Of a stretch of 64,000 nt of DNA, positions 48,684 through 58,818 are shown piece by piece. The stretch is from Halapricum desulfuricans (GTDB lineage Archaea > Halobacteriota > Halobacteria > Halobacteriales > Haloarculaceae). Under the pieces are notes generated by a model that had not been told where the DNA came from, made no database searches, and was given only the letters and a program-made list of their open reading frames with translations. The stretch is taken from assembly GCF_017094505.1 (NCBI RefSeq), contig NZ_CP064787.1, forward strand, positions 2,666,001 through 2,730,000. The letters are read 5' to 3'. The position numbers and the translations under genes were made by a program. The stretch's first letter is position 1. The number at the start of each line of letters is the position of its first letter.

Positions 48684-50798
48684 TTACTCGACCATCCGAC
48701 TGCCGCCCGGCGGCAGGAACTCCTGGATCAGGTCCGGGCTGGCGACCTTCCGGACGAAGGTCTCGTCGGCGAACCGTCCCTTGAACTCGCGGTAGAGTCG
48801 CTTGGCGATGTCATTTTGGGCGTACTGACCCGGTTCGACCTCGATGGTCGTCTCCGCGCGGTCGGTGATGGCGCTTGGCGGCCCCCCGATCACGCGCGTC
48901 TCCGGTTCGCAGGCGATCCCGACCGCGACGCCGACCGGCGTGTCCTCGTAGTAGGTTCGGTCGCCCCGAATCGCGAAGCTCCCCTTCTCGAGGTACTCGC
49001 CGCTCTCGGGGGTCTTGGTCACCTGATCGTGATCGACCTCGTAGACGTCGGCGGCGTACTTGCCCTCCTTCCAGACCGTCGAATACGAGACCGCGAACTG
49101 GGCGGCCTCCTCGCGGCTGGTCTCGGGGATCTCGATGTCGTCGTCCGGGCTCTCGCTGGGCCCGGTCGCCTTCAGGATCGTCGCCGGCGCGCCGTGGGCC
49201 TGCGTGTGGAAGAACAGGTCCCCGCGATCGAGGTACTTCTTGACGAGTTCCTCGTTCTGGTCGGCGCTTCGGCCTCCGATCACCAGGAAGTCGTCGCTCG
49301 TGTGGAACCACCGGAACCGCTCGTACCACTGTTCAGTCTGGCGGATCGGGATCGACGAGCGCGCGAGCCAGTCGACGTCCCCGGCCTCCTCGGCGTCGGT
49401 TTCTTCCTCCTCGTCCGTCGTCTCCCAGGCGTCGCGCTCGGCCTCGATCTCTTCGAGGCGTTCCCGGGTGTCCTCGATCGCCGCCTTGGCCCCCTCTTTC
49501 TTCCCCTCGATGCGCTTTGCCTCGGTGTAGAGCCGGTCGGCGTTCTTCTCGACGCCGTCCGCGACCTCGAGCTCGATCCGGGTGTCGTCCACCTCGACGG
49601 TCACCGTCCCCTCACTGGCGTCGACGCCGACCACGGCCGTCGCGGCCTCGATGCCCCGCTTGGCACCGTCCGCGAGCGTCTCCTCGATGGCCTCCCACGA
49701 TCGCCCCTCCTCGCGGGCGGCCCGGACCGTCGAGAGCACCTCGTCGACCAGGTCGTAGTTGGCGTACAGGAGTTCGGCCTTCTCGCGTTCGGCCTCGGCC
49801 TGGCGCTCGAAGTCCTCGATGGCCTGCTGTTGCTGGTCGATGATGCGTTTCTGTTTCTCGATCTCGGCCTCGAAGTCCGGGCGGCCCCGCTCCTCGCCGC
49901 CGTCGCGGTCGCTGTGGTCGGCGTCGACGTTCGTGAAGTAGTCGTCAAGCGCCTCGTTGAACGACTCGAAGGGCTCGCTCTCGCGGTCGGCGTACTCCGC
50001 GAGGGGGAACGGCGTCACGTCCACGCGGACCCGGTCGTCGCCGCTGTCCTCGTAGTAGACGCGGGCGTCCAGATCCCCCTCGCCGAGCCGCCGCGACAGC
50101 GATTCGATCTCCCGGTAGAGCGCCTCGAATTCCTCGTCACCGGTCGCCTCGATGTCCTGATTGTAGGGAACGCCGGCCCGCGAGCATAGCTCCTCGCCGT
50201 ACAGCCCGCCGAAGTTGAGCTGGGTCGCCAGCGTCCGGACGACGTCGCTGTCGGACTGTGCCATCCGCTCGCGAAACCGCTCGTAGTCGACGGTGAGCGG
50301 GTTGAACCGCGCCGAGGGAAACTCGTAGTGCGAGCCGGGCACGACCGTTCTGGACTTCAGTCGCACCGTCTCCAGACAGTCGACGACGTCGTCGTTCTCG
50401 TCGAGGACGGCCACGTTGCCGTCACCGAACAGCTCGGCGACGACCGTCGTGGAGTCGGCCTCGCGCTCGAACCGCAGCGTGAGAATGCGGTCGAACTCGA
50501 ACTGCTCGACGGCTTCCAGCGTCGCCCCCGAGAGTCGATTTCGGAGCATCATCGCGAAGTTCGGCGGTCGCTCCGGCGCGTCCGGCACGTGCTCGGGGTC
50601 GGCGACGTGTGCGCGCTTGTTCTCGCCGACCTCGATCAGCAGCTCGGTCCGCCCGCGGTCGTAGTCGCTCATGCGAAACCGCAGCAGGGCCTCGTCGGGA
50701 TAGAGATAGACCTTGTCGACGTGCGCGCCGCGATACTGGCCGAGCTCGCCGGCCAGCGCCGCGATGTCGACGCTCGTCAGTTCCCGCTTTTCGTCCAT
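48684..50798 (-). CDS. rqcH: NEMF/Rqc2 (FbpA-like) ribosome rescue protein
   Basis: The 704-residue protein has the NFACT layout. The NFACT-N domain has MDEKRELTSVDIAALAGELGQYRG at the start and the DR-motif region NRLSGATLEAVEQFEFDRIL. A long helical coiled-coil follows (FEAEIEKQKRIIDQQQQAIEDFERQAEAERE). The NFACT-R domain begins about residue 490, with EQWYERFRWFHTSDDFLVIGGRSADQNEELVKKYL, and holds HTQAHGAPATILK. Rqc2/RqcH binds the obstructed large subunit with nascent chain and recruits tRNA for tailing. The long upstream frame is antisense to other genes. Confidence 0.93.
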   Translation of the reverse strand: MDEKRELTSVDIAALAGELGQYRGAHVDKVYLYPDEALLRFRMSDYDRGRTELLIEVGENKRAHVADPEHVPDAPERPPNFAMMLRNRLSGATLEAVEQFEFDRILTLRFEREADSTTVVAELFGDGNVAVLDENDDVVDCLETVRLKSRTVVPGSHYEFPSARFNPLTVDYERFRERMAQSDSDVVRTLATQLNFGGLYGEELCSRAGVPYNQDIEATGDEEFEALYREIESLSRRLGEGDLDARVYYEDSGDDRVRVDVTPFPLAEYADRESEPFESFNEALDDYFTNVDADHSDRDGGEERGRPDFEAEIEKQKRIIDQQQQAIEDFERQAEAEREKAELLYANYDLVDEVLSTVRAAREEGRSWEAIEETLADGAKRGIEAATAVVGVDASEGTVTVEVDDTRIELEVADGVEKNADRLYTEAKRIEGKKEGAKAAIEDTRERLEEIEAERDAWETTDEEEETDAEEAGDVDWLARSSIPIRQTEQWYERFRWFHTSDDFLVIGGRSADQNEELVKKYLDRGDLFFHTQAHGAPATILKATGPSESPDDDIEIPETSREEAAQFAVSYSTVWKEGKYAADVYEVDHDQVTKTPESGEYLEKGSFAIRGDRTYYEDTPVGVAVGIACEPETRVIGGPPSAITDRAETTIEVEPGQYAQNDIAKRLYREFKGRFADETFVRKVASPDLIQEFLPPGGSRMVE

Positions 50799-50866
50799 AC
50801 CCGTATCTGTCGGGGCGAGCGGAAAGACGTGACGTTCGGCTCCGGGAACAGCTGGTTCCCGACCGA

Positions 50867-51553
50867 TCACAGACGGTCGAGCAACTCGCGGTAGGCCGCT
50901 CGCGCGCCGGTCGTGATCGGCGTTCCGTGACCCATCGCGAGCACTTCGAACGGCGGGGCACGGGCGTAGAAGTCGACGACGCTCTCCCGGAGTTCGTCCA
51001 TGTCGTAGCTGTCCAGCCAGACCGGCGTCGTGAGCCCGTCCTCGCCACCCCACAGCAGATCGCCGACGAACGCCGCCCCGCTGTCGTGGACGTACGCCAC
51101 GTGCCCGGGGTTGTGTCCCGGCGTGTCGAAGGCGGTGAACTCGCCGATCCGCTCGCCGTCTGCGACCGGACGGACGTCGCCGGCGGGAATCGGAAAGAAC
51201 GGTCGGACGAGTCGATGGAACAGTCCCTTGTGGTGGACGAGCGGCGGATCGAACCCTCCAGTCGCGAGGTCGTAGTCGCGGCGACCGATGTAGACCGGGC
51301 CGTCGAACCGCGGTTCGAGACGTCCCAGTCCGGTTGTGTGGTCCAGATCGTAATGGGTGAGCAGGACGCGGTCGACGTCGGACGGGTCGTACCCGGCCGC
51401 AGCCAGCTCCGAGTGCAGCGACGGGCAGTTGACCCACAGCCCCGTATCGATCAGCGTCACCGTCCCGTCGTCGACGAGGTAGCTGTTGGTGTTCACCGGC
51501 CGAACGAGCCCGACGTCCAGCAGCCACACGCCCGGTCGGAGTTGCTCGGCCAT
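50867..51553 (-). CDS. Metallo-beta-lactamase-fold hydrolase
   Basis: The 228-residue protein has the metal motif HYDLDHTTGLGRLE (HxHxDH variant LTHYDLDH) and later FDTPGHNPGHVAYV plus AMGHGTPI near the C-terminus. This suits glyoxalase II-like or lactonase-like hydrolases; the substrate is unknown. It is 68 bases upstream of the start of the NEMF gene on the same strand. Confidence 0.9.
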   Translation of the reverse strand: MAEQLRPGVWLLDVGLVRPVNTNSYLVDDGTVTLIDTGLWVNCPSLHSELAAAGYDPSDVDRVLLTHYDLDHTTGLGRLEPRFDGPVYIGRRDYDLATGGFDPPLVHHKGLFHRLVRPFFPIPAGDVRPVADGERIGEFTAFDTPGHNPGHVAYVHDSGAAFVGDLLWGGEDGLTTPVWLDSYDMDELRESVVDFYARAPPFEVLAMGHGTPITTGARAAYRELLDRL

Positions 51554-51640
51554 ACGCGTCGTTCGATCCGGCCGGCAAAATACTTCCCGCCACTGGCGGT
51601 CGAATCTCGGCGTCGACGGCCGAACACAGCAACAGGCCGG

Positions 51641-52573
51641 CTACAGGCCGAAGCTCTCCGCGAGCAGGTCCTCGCGCCGCTGTCCGTAGACGTGGGTGTC
51701 GCCCCCGACGACGTCGACGGTCACCTGCGCGGGCCCGAACAGCGCCGTCGCCAACTCCTCGTGGGCCCACTCGACGGATTCGAAGATCGCCTCGAACGGT
51801 TCGTCGTATGCCTCGCCCGCGGTCGAGACGACCTCGTCGAAGCGGTCGAACGGCTCGGAGACGACCAGATGGACCTGTCCGCCGTAGGCGAGCGCGTCGG
51901 TCGTGCGGGCCATCGCAGTGGACTCCTCGCCGGCGACAGGCGCGACCGGGGCCGACGCCGACGCCGAGAGCACGTCCAGCGGGTCATAGCCCAGTTCCAG
52001 CAGCCGGAACAGGGCCAGCTCCGCCACCCTGGCCGCGGAGGTGACACTGCCGGTCAGGCTCGCGGTGGCGTAGGTCGGCAGGAACACGCCGCTCTCGGGG
52101 ACGCCGGCCCGATCGGCGACCTCCGAGACGACCGGCTCGTCGGGCAGCGTGTCGGCTTCTAACGCCAGCACTGCGAACTCGAAGTCGTCCTGATAGCCCA
52201 GTCGCGCGTACTCCTCCTCCTCGGCGACCAGCGCCCGGGCCGGGCCGCTGCCCAGCCCCTCGAAGCCCTCGACGCTAACCTCCCAGCCGGCCTTCTGTGC
52301 GCCCAGCAGCGCGAGCCCGGGATAGTCCGTCGAGAGCTCGACGTGTGTCCGCGGCGTGCCGTCGATCTCGTCGAGCGTCGAATCGAGCGTCGCCAGCCCG
52401 GCCGTCTGGATCTCCGCGAGCATCAGTCCGGCCTCGATCCCGCCGGGGACGCCCACGCCGAAATCGAGCACCGTCGCTTCCGAATCGAGCTGTTTGACGG
52501 CGATCGCGAGCTCGTCGGCGAAGTCGATCGCCTCGTCGACCAGCTCGGTCGCCATCCGATTGAGCGGTTCCAT
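51641..52573 (-). CDS. mch: Methenyltetrahydromethanopterin cyclohydrolase
   Basis: The 310-residue protein matches archaeal Mch, which interconverts methenyl and formyl tetrahydropterin. The core shows VLDFGVGVPGGIEAGLMLAE, STDYPGLALLGAQKAGWEV, LPTYATASLTGSVTSAARVAELALFRL and GGQVHLVVS. MEPLNRMATELVDEAI is the family N-terminus, so I take 52573; the ATG at 52600 would add MSVPGDRPS. In haloarchaea the enzyme links methanopterin-type or folate C1 units, possibly feeding purine synthesis. Confidence 0.9.
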   Translation of the reverse strand: MEPLNRMATELVDEAIDFADELAIAVKQLDSEATVLDFGVGVPGGIEAGLMLAEIQTAGLATLDSTLDEIDGTPRTHVELSTDYPGLALLGAQKAGWEVSVEGFEGLGSGPARALVAEEEEYARLGYQDDFEFAVLALEADTLPDEPVVSEVADRAGVPESGVFLPTYATASLTGSVTSAARVAELALFRLLELGYDPLDVLSASASAPVAPVAGEESTAMARTTDALAYGGQVHLVVSEPFDRFDEVVSTAGEAYDEPFEAIFESVEWAHEELATALFGPAQVTVDVVGGDTHVYGQRREDLLAESFGL

Positions 52574-52651
52574 GCTCGGGCGGTCGCCCGGGACGGACAT
52601 ACGACTTGCCCTCTCGGATCCCCGGGATGGCCCCACTGGACTGTAGACAGC

Positions 52652-53239
52652 CTAGAGCGTGCCCTTCGTGCTGGCGACATCGGCCCGTCGCTCGTCGATC
52701 CGGGTGGCGTCGTCGAGCGCGCGAGCGAGGCACTTGAACAGCGCCTCGATCTCGTGGTGGGCGTTCTCGCCGGTGACCTCGGCGTGCAGCGTCAGCCCGG
52801 CGTTCATCGCGAGCGAGCGCAGGAAGTGCTGAGCCATGTGGCTGGTCAACTCGCCGACCGACGCCTGGGAAAACTCGCCGTCGAACTCGAAGTGGGGTCG
52901 CCCGGAGATGTCCAGCACGATCCCCGCGACGGCCTCGTCGAGGGGCACCCGCCGGTCGGCGAACCGGACGATCCCGCGCTTGTCGGCAAGCGCCTGCTCG
53001 AGCGCCTCGCCGATCGTGATCGCGACGTCCTCGACGGTGTGGTGATCGTCGATCTCCAGATCGCCGTCACAGGTGACGGTCAAATCGAACAACCCGTGTG
53101 TCGCGAACGATTCGAGCATGTGATCGAAAAAGCCGATGCCGGTGTCGATCGTCGCGTCGCCGTCGCCGTCGATATCGAGCGTCACTTCGATCTCGGTCTC
53201 AGCCGTCTCGCGCGTGACGGCTGCGGTCCGGTCGGTCAT
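52652..53239 (-). CDS. hisB: Imidazoleglycerol-phosphate dehydratase
   Basis: The 195-residue enzyme has the paired metal histidines [34 protein letters not shown] and [18 protein letters not shown], with [16 protein letters not shown] at the start. It carries out the sixth step of histidine synthesis. The nearest other his gene is hisA 4.3 kb away, so the pathway is dispersed. The longer open frame upstream is antisense to the MFS gene. Confidence 0.96.
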   Translation of the reverse strand: MTDRTAAVTRETAETEIEVTLDIDGDGDATIDTGIGFFDHMLESFATHGLFDLTVTCDGDLEIDDHHTVEDVAITIGEALEQALADKRGIVRFADRRVPLDEAVAGIVLDISGRPHFEFDGEFSQASVGELTSHMAQHFLRSLAMNAGLTLHAEVTGENAHHEIEALFKCLARALDDATRIDERRADVASTKGTL

Positions 53240-53286
53240 ACTGCGACCCAAGGCGGGCCGGCCCCAAGAGTGTGTCTGGTTCTCAG

Positions 53287-54474
53287 TCAGATGTTCGGAT
53301 CGATCCGCCTGGCGATCAGGACGGTCGGCGCGACAAGGACGGTCAGCCCGAGCGGGATCCACATCGCCGTTCGGATGCTGGTGACGTCCGCCAGCGCGCC
53401 CATCGCGACGGGGACCAGCGCGATGCTGACCGACGCCGTCGAAGTCGAGACGGCGTTGATCGGCGCGCTGTACTCCGGCGCGGCCTGCGTCCCGAACGCC
53501 AGCAGCGTCGGGAAGACCCCCGAGACGAGCACGCCGAGAACCGCGACACCTGCGAAGACGATCGTGCCCTCCGCGACGAAGAACGTCCAGAGGAACACGG
53601 GGACGATCAGGATCTCGAGCGCGACGACCAGCGGACCGTAGGGAACGCGTTCGGCGATCAGCGTGTAGACGAATCGCCCGGGAACATACGAGACGATGAA
53701 CGCGCTCAACAGGAGGCTGGCCCGCGTCGAACTGAGCCCGGCGATCTCCCCGCCGAAGGTCGGCAACCAGAGAAACATCGCCCCTTCGAGACCGGTGTGA
53801 AAGACGAGCGCGATCACCGTCGCTGCGATAGCCGGCGTCCGAAGCAGCCCGACCGCGGCGGCGACGTCGAGCTCCGCTTCCGCGTCGTTTTCGGGCGTCT
53901 CCAGCCACCAGACGAGCCCTGCGACGAGACCGAACGCGACAGCTAACGCCCCGTACGCGTACCGCCAGTCACCGGCACTGACCGCGAGACTCAACACCGC
54001 CGGTCCCGCCGCCGCGCCGATCGCCCACGCCATGTCATAGAGGTTGAAAACCCGGCCGCGGGCGTTCGGGTAGAGGTGCCCCAGTAGTGGCCGGTCCAGT
54101 CCGCGTGACACGCCTGTCCCGAGCCCGCGAAGCAACAGGAAGCCGAGATACGCGACGAAGACCGGGGCCAGCGCCATGCCGGCCGCACCGGCAAGCGTCA
54201 CGAGAATCCCGCCCAGGAAGTACCGACGGGTGTCGATCCGACCGGCGACCGCCCCGGCGATCAGGATCGTCACCGCGAACCCGAGCGTGCCGGCCGGCCC
54301 GACCAGCCCCTGCAACCCCTTGCTGATCGCCCACTGGTCTTCGAGAATCGGCAACAGCGGGCCACGCATCTGCATCCCGAGCCCTTCGAGCGCGACGAAC
54401 AGTACGATCGCAGCCGTCCACAGTCGCCGGGACGTGAGCGCGCCCCGGTCGCTCCCGTCGTTTGCCTGTGCCAT
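53287..54474 (-). CDS. MFS transporter
   Basis: The 395-residue protein has twelve hydrophobic segments with the MFS loop motif between helices 2 and 3 ([16 protein letters not shown]). The N-terminal half also has [21 protein letters not shown]. The substrate is unknown. It is divergent from a TrmB-family regulator with start codons 46 bases apart, so the two probably form a regulator-transporter pair controlled from one promoter region. Confidence 0.88.
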   Translation of the reverse strand: MAQANDGSDRGALTSRRLWTAAIVLFVALEGLGMQMRGPLLPILEDQWAISKGLQGLVGPAGTLGFAVTILIAGAVAGRIDTRRYFLGGILVTLAGAAGMALAPVFVAYLGFLLLRGLGTGVSRGLDRPLLGHLYPNARGRVFNLYDMAWAIGAAAGPAVLSLAVSAGDWRYAYGALAVAFGLVAGLVWWLETPENDAEAELDVAAAVGLLRTPAIAATVIALVFHTGLEGAMFLWLPTFGGEIAGLSSTRASLLLSAFIVSYVPGRFVYTLIAERVPYGPLVVALEILIVPVFLWTFFVAEGTIVFAGVAVLGVLVSGVFPTLLAFGTQAAPEYSAPINAVSTSTASVSIALVPVAMGALADVTSIRTAMWIPLGLTVLVAPTVLIARRIDPNI

Positions 54475-54535
54475 GTCTCAGTCTCCCGGCGAAAGTGAGA
54501 AAAGTATTTTGGAATAGTCGATGAATATGTTCCCG

Positions 54536-55606
54536 ATGAGTGGGGACCCACTCCGGAAGCACCTGATTGCGTTCGGGCTTTCCCCGACCGAGATCGACGT
54601 GTATCGGGCGATTCTCCGAGCCGGCTCGGCGACGACGGGCGAGATCGCAGACGCCGCAGGAGTCTCACAGGGGTACGTCTACGAGGTCGTCGAGACGCTG
54701 GCCGACCGCGGGTTCGTGGCGATCGACGAGAGCACCTCGCCGACGACCATCCGGGCTCGCGAACCCGAGGAAGCGATCGACGGACTGACCGGCCGGATCG
54801 ACGAGCTGGAGGCCGCGATCGAATCCGAGTACGCCGGCGGCGCGGGGCGGGCGGAGTTCGAGGTCGTCCACTCGCGGGCGACCGTCCGCCGGCGCGCCCG
54901 CAGCGCCATCGAGACGGCGGACCGCGAGGCGTTCGTCGTCGTGCCCGCCTCGGAGTTCGAGCACCTCGCCGACGTACTGGCCGACGCCGTCGATCGAGGG
55001 GTGTTCGTCTACTGCCTGTTGCTCGGTCCCGACGCCGCCGAGACCGCCGACGGCCTCGATGCGCCGGGCAGATACGCACACGTCCTTCGGGTCTGGGAAG
55101 CGACCCCGCCGGTGTTCGTCATCGCGGACGAGCGGACGGGGGTAATGGGGAGTTACGACGTGCTCAGCGGCCGCCACGGCGAGGAGTACGCGCTCGCGTT
55201 CGCCCAGCCCGAGGTCGCCAGCGGCTTCTACGGCAACCTGATCAGCAACGTCTGGCCGATGGGCGAGACGGTCTTCCGTTCGGAACCGGATCCGCTCCCG
55301 TCGAGGTACGACCACCTCCGGACGGCCGTGACGAACGCCGCCCTCCACCGCGAGGCCGGCCGCGAACTGGCGGCCGATCTCCTCGTCGAACGGACCGACT
55401 CCGGCGAGCGAGAGCGCTTCGAGGCCGTCCCGATCGTCGACGTCCGTCAGAGCCTCGTCGGCGACCCGACCGCGGAGTTCCCCATGGAGAACAGCCTCGT
55501 CTTCGAGGTAGACGGACAGCGGTACGCGGTCGGCAACGGCGGCGGCGGGATCGATCCGTTCCTGGAACCGTACGCCGCCCGCGAGGTGCGGTTGCGCGAG
55601 CGATAG
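54536..55606 (+). CDS. TrmB-family sugar-responsive transcriptional regulator
   Basis: The protein has the TrmB winged helix at residues about 5-70 (LRKHLIAFGLSPTEIDVYRAILRAGSATTGEIADAAGVSQGYVYEVVETLADRGFV), then a helical linker and the sugar-binding C-terminal domain (HSRATVRRRARSAIETADREAFVVVPASEFEHL...). ATG at 54536 gives 356 residues and lies about 30 bases after AAGTATTTT; ATGs at 54521 and 54527 are alternatives. It likely controls the divergent MFS gene in response to a sugar. Confidence 0.87.
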   Translation: MSGDPLRKHLIAFGLSPTEIDVYRAILRAGSATTGEIADAAGVSQGYVYEVVETLADRGFVAIDESTSPTTIRAREPEEAIDGLTGRIDELEAAIESEYAGGAGRAEFEVVHSRATVRRRARSAIETADREAFVVVPASEFEHLADVLADAVDRGVFVYCLLLGPDAAETADGLDAPGRYAHVLRVWEATPPVFVIADERTGVMGSYDVLSGRHGEEYALAFAQPEVASGFYGNLISNVWPMGETVFRSEPDPLPSRYDHLRTAVTNAALHREAGRELAADLLVERTDSGERERFEAVPIVDVRQSLVGDPTAEFPMENSLVFEVDGQRYAVGNGGGGIDPFLEPYAAREVRLRER

Positions 55607-55631
55607 CTGTCGCCACGTCGAGTCGAGACCC

Positions 55632-56891
55632 CTACACGACGACAGCCAGCAGCGCCACGCCGCTGACGACGACGATTCCCAGCACGAACGTTACGAGCTG
55701 GCCGAGCTTTCGCGTCCCGAGCGCCCACGCCAGCGCGGCCTTGACGAACGTGTTGGCGACGGCCGCGATGACGATGCCGGTCGTCGCGACCGCCGGCTCG
55801 ACGGTTCCGTCCGCGGCGAGCCGGCTCAGCGTGAGCGTCATGGCATCGACGTCGGCCAGTCCCGAGAAGAACGCCGTCGCGTAGATTCCCGACGCCCCGA
55901 ACCACTCGTTCGCGTACTCCGAGACCAGCAGGACGACGGCGAAGATCGCGCCGAACAGAAGTGCCGGCCTGAGTCGGAACGGGTTCTCGAGTTCCTCGGC
56001 CTCGACGGTCTCCCCGGCGGTCGTCCGCCAGTACAGTACGACCGCGGCGACCGCGCCGACGAGCGTCATCGCGCCCAGCGGGAGAACCACGTGTGGCAGT
56101 AGCTCGGGGTTGACAACCGCGACTTCGATCAGCGCCCGCGGGAACATGACGATCGAGGCGGTGACGACAGCGAAGCCACAGACGTGATACAGCGCCGCGT
56201 TCTCGACGGTCTTTTCGGCCATCGAGACGGTCGTCGCCGTCGAGGAGACGAACCCGCCGACGACGCCCGTGATCGCGATCCCGCGTTCCGTCCCCAGCAC
56301 GCGCCCGAGCACGTACGCGACGAACCCGAGCCCAGTGACGAACACGACCATCAGCCAGACGAACCGGGGGTTGAGACCGTACAGCGCCTCGACCTCGCGG
56401 TCGGGGAGCGCGGGCAGGACAACGAGCACCACGAGCACGAACTTCGCCGAGGCGCGGCGCTCGCGTCGCTCGATCCGGTCGGCGAACTCGTGGATCGGGT
56501 CCTTGACCGTGAGCAAGACGGTGACTGCGCCGCCGACGACGACCGCGAGCGTGGCCGCCTGCTGGGAGTGCATCGTCATCGCGCCGAGCAACACAGTCAA
56601 CAGCGCGGCCGCGACCGTCGTGAGGCCGATGTCCCGTTCGTAGACGACCCGGGCGACGTACGCGACCGTCAGCGGGACCGCGAACACGGCGAGTGCGGCC
56701 GGGAACGCCTCGGGAAAGAAGCCCCAGACGAGTGCGCCGTACAGCGCAAAGAGCGGGAAGGTCCGACTGCCGGCGATCGCACCCGCGGACTCGCTCTGCT
56801 CGCGCTCGATCCCGATGAGCGCCCCGAGCCCGAACGCGACCAGCAGGTGGAGGACGACTTCCGCCAGCGGGTCCGCGACCGGATCGACCAT
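55632..56891 (-). CDS. MgtC/SapB plus DUF4010 membrane protein
   Basis: The 419-residue protein has an MgtC-like N-terminal domain (VLHLLVAFGLGALIGIEREQSESAGAIAGSRTFPLFALYGA) and a longer C-terminal DUF4010 domain, about ten membrane helices in all (RTTAGETVEAEELENPFRLRPALLFGAIF). MgtC proteins relate to magnesium stress and ATP synthase inhibition in some bacteria; the role of the fused form is not known. It converges on the TrmB gene. Confidence 0.88.
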   Translation of the reverse strand: MVDPVADPLAEVVLHLLVAFGLGALIGIEREQSESAGAIAGSRTFPLFALYGALVWGFFPEAFPAALAVFAVPLTVAYVARVVYERDIGLTTVAAALLTVLLGAMTMHSQQAATLAVVVGGAVTVLLTVKDPIHEFADRIERRERRASAKFVLVVLVVLPALPDREVEALYGLNPRFVWLMVVFVTGLGFVAYVLGRVLGTERGIAITGVVGGFVSSTATTVSMAEKTVENAALYHVCGFAVVTASIVMFPRALIEVAVVNPELLPHVVLPLGAMTLVGAVAAVVLYWRTTAGETVEAEELENPFRLRPALLFGAIFAVVLLVSEYANEWFGASGIYATAFFSGLADVDAMTLTLSRLAADGTVEPAVATTGIVIAAVANTFVKAALAWALGTRKLGQLVTFVLGIVVVSGVALLAVVV

Positions 56892-56962
56892 CGTCTAGAC
56901 GTTTCGGCCCGGGTGTTGTCAAACGACCGGCCGTCGGCGACGTCTCGTGTGCGAGTGAAAAA

Positions 56963-57472
56963 TCAGTCGCCGCGCACGTCCCCGGCGACGTTTTCGAGCA
57001 GTCGGTGTTTCGCGGGCGAATAAGCGATCACGCGCACGTCTGCCAGCGTGTCGGGCTCGTAGGCTGCGATCGCTTCGCACACCAGCCGCGCCCCGTCCTC
57101 GAACTCGAAGGCGGCTGCTCCCGTTCCGAGGATCGGCACGACCAGCGACTCACAGCCGAGTTCGTCGGCCGTTTCGAGGCTGTGTCTGGTCGCGTCGCGG
57201 ATGCTCTGTTCGGTCGCGCGGCCGTCGCCGTAGTGTGGCATCGCGGCCGCGTGGATGACGTACTCGGCGTCGAGTTCGTAGGCGTCGGTGACGGCTACCT
57301 CGCCGAGGTCGATCGGTCCCTTCGAGGTCGCTTCCTCGTTGATCGGGCCGTTCGCGCCGCGCCGGAGCGCGCCGGCGACGCCGCTGCCCATCTGCAGGCT
57401 CGTCCCGGCGGCGTTGACCAGCGCGTCCGCGCTCTGTTCGGCGATGTCTCCCTGAACGGTGGCGAACTCCAT
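56963..57472 (-). CDS. Macro-domain protein (ADP-ribose binding)
   Basis: The 169-residue protein has the macro-domain pattern: ATVQGDIAEQSADALVNAAGTSLQMGSGVAGALRRGANGPINEEA, GEVAVTDAYELDAEYVIHAAAM and VPILGTGAAAFEFEDGARLVCEAI. This domain binds ADP-ribose or O-acetyl-ADP-ribose and often removes ADP-ribose from proteins or RNA. It is 54 bases from the hisA 3' end on the same strand, which has no obvious functional link. Confidence 0.92.
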   Translation of the reverse strand: MEFATVQGDIAEQSADALVNAAGTSLQMGSGVAGALRRGANGPINEEATSKGPIDLGEVAVTDAYELDAEYVIHAAAMPHYGDGRATEQSIRDATRHSLETADELGCESLVVPILGTGAAAFEFEDGARLVCEAIAAYEPDTLADVRVIAYSPAKHRLLENVAGDVRGD

Positions 57473-57526
57473 ACCTGGGGATAGAAACGCCCGCCAGTAA
57501 AATCCCACCTCGTTTCCCGGAGACCG

Positions 57527-58249
57527 CTACTCGACGGCGTCCATCGCCGCTTCGAGCGTGAACGCACCCTCATAGAGCGCGCTGCCGACGACGACCGCGG
57601 CCGCGCCCGCCTCCTGCAGCGCTTGCACGTCCTCGATCGTCGCGACGCCGCCGCTGGCGATCACCGGGATGTCGACGGCCTCGACGACGCGACGGACCGG
57701 CTCCGTCCGGACGCCCTCGAGCTGTCCCTCGACATCGACGTCGGTAAAGAGGATCCCGCCGGCCCCCAGATTCTCGTATCGTTCGGCGGCTTCGGCCGGG
57801 TCCAGGCCGGTCCCCTCGGTCCAGCCCGAGACAACGACCTCGCCGTCTTTCGCGTCCAGACTGACGAGCACGCTTCCGGGGTGTTCGTCGCTGATCGCGG
57901 CGACGATCTCGGGATTTTCGACGGCGGCCGTCCCGAGGATCACCCGGTCGACGCCCGCATCGAGAAGTCCGACCGCGTCCTCGACCGTCCGGATCCCGCC
58001 GCCGAGCTGGACCTCGACGTCGACGGCCTCGAGGACCGCCTCGATCGCGTCGGCGTTCTCGCGCTCGCCCTCGAACGCGCCGTCGAGATCGACGAGATGG
58101 AGCGTCCGCGCGCCCGCCTCGACCCACCGCCGGGCGGCCTCGACCGGGTCGCCGTAGGTCTTTCCGGTCCCCCGTTCCCCGCCGACCAGCTGGACGACCT
58201 GTCCGTCCTGCATGTCAACCGCAGGAACGACCTCGAACTGTTCGAACAT
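57527..58249 (-). CDS. hisA: ProFAR isomerase
   Basis: The 240-residue (beta-alpha)8 enzyme performs the Amadori-type isomerisation in histidine synthesis. FEVVPAVDMQDGQVVQLVGGERGTGKTYGDP has the catalytic aspartate of the N-terminal half. LGGGIRTVEDAVGLLDAGVDRVILGT and FTDVDVEGQLEGV carry the second acid and phosphate site. The frame is open upstream of 58249, but that part is not HisA-like. Confidence 0.95.
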   Translation of the reverse strand: MFEQFEVVPAVDMQDGQVVQLVGGERGTGKTYGDPVEAARRWVEAGARTLHLVDLDGAFEGERENADAIEAVLEAVDVEVQLGGGIRTVEDAVGLLDAGVDRVILGTAAVENPEIVAAISDEHPGSVLVSLDAKDGEVVVSGWTEGTGLDPAEAAERYENLGAGGILFTDVDVEGQLEGVRTEPVRRVVEAVDIPVIASGGVATIEDVQALQEAGAAAVVVGSALYEGAFTLEAAMDAVE

Positions 58250-58365
58250 GTCCCTCCCTGGGAGTAGCCGGGGCAAAACGAATTCGGTTCCGTCTGTCAG
58301 TGTCGACTCGGACTGTCGGCCTGCCGTCATGCAAGTTCTGTCGTCGTGTCGGATTCGCCGCTGCG

Positions 58366-58818
58366 TCAGGTTCTCCGCTGGAAATATCGCGCGGCGACCA
58401 GGGGAGCGACGAGCAGCGTCACGGGCACGAGCACCCAGATCCGGCCGGCCAGCACGTCGTAGTCGGCCAGCAGGACGGCCCAGGATTTGCCCGCGACGTA
58501 GTGGCCAAAGCCGAACTCGAACGCGAGCGTCAGGACCGTCCAGAGGCCACCGATCGAGAGGAGCGTCCGTCGGTCGGCCTCGCGCGCGAAGCGGCGGACG
58601 TACAGCGCCGCGACCGTCGCGACTGCGGCGGCGAGCACGAGCGTGCTGAGAACGTGCGCCACACCGTCGCCAAACGCCGGGGCCAGCAGCGCCTCGCGGA
58701 GAATCCCATTGACGACCGCGAGTGCGGCCAGCCCGACCCAGACGGCCAGCGTCGGTCCGAGGAGCTGGCGCCACGAGGAGGTGACCTGCGTGCCGGCGGA
58801 CGTTGTCGTCGTTTCCAT
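58366..58818 (-). CDS. Four-helix membrane protein of unknown function
   Basis: The 150-residue protein has four hydrophobic segments (LAVWVGLAALAVVNGIL; HVLSTLVLAAAVATVAALYV; LSIGGLWTVLTLAFEFGFGHYV; GRIWVLVPVTLLVAPLVAARYF) and a basic end. The helix spacing and the FGHYVAGKSW loop are not diagnostic of a known family to me. It stands alone between hisA and the hairpin element. Confidence 0.72.
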   Translation of the reverse strand: METTTTSAGTQVTSSWRQLLGPTLAVWVGLAALAVVNGILREALLAPAFGDGVAHVLSTLVLAAAVATVAALYVRRFAREADRRTLLSIGGLWTVLTLAFEFGFGHYVAGKSWAVLLADYDVLAGRIWVLVPVTLLVAPLVAARYFQRRT

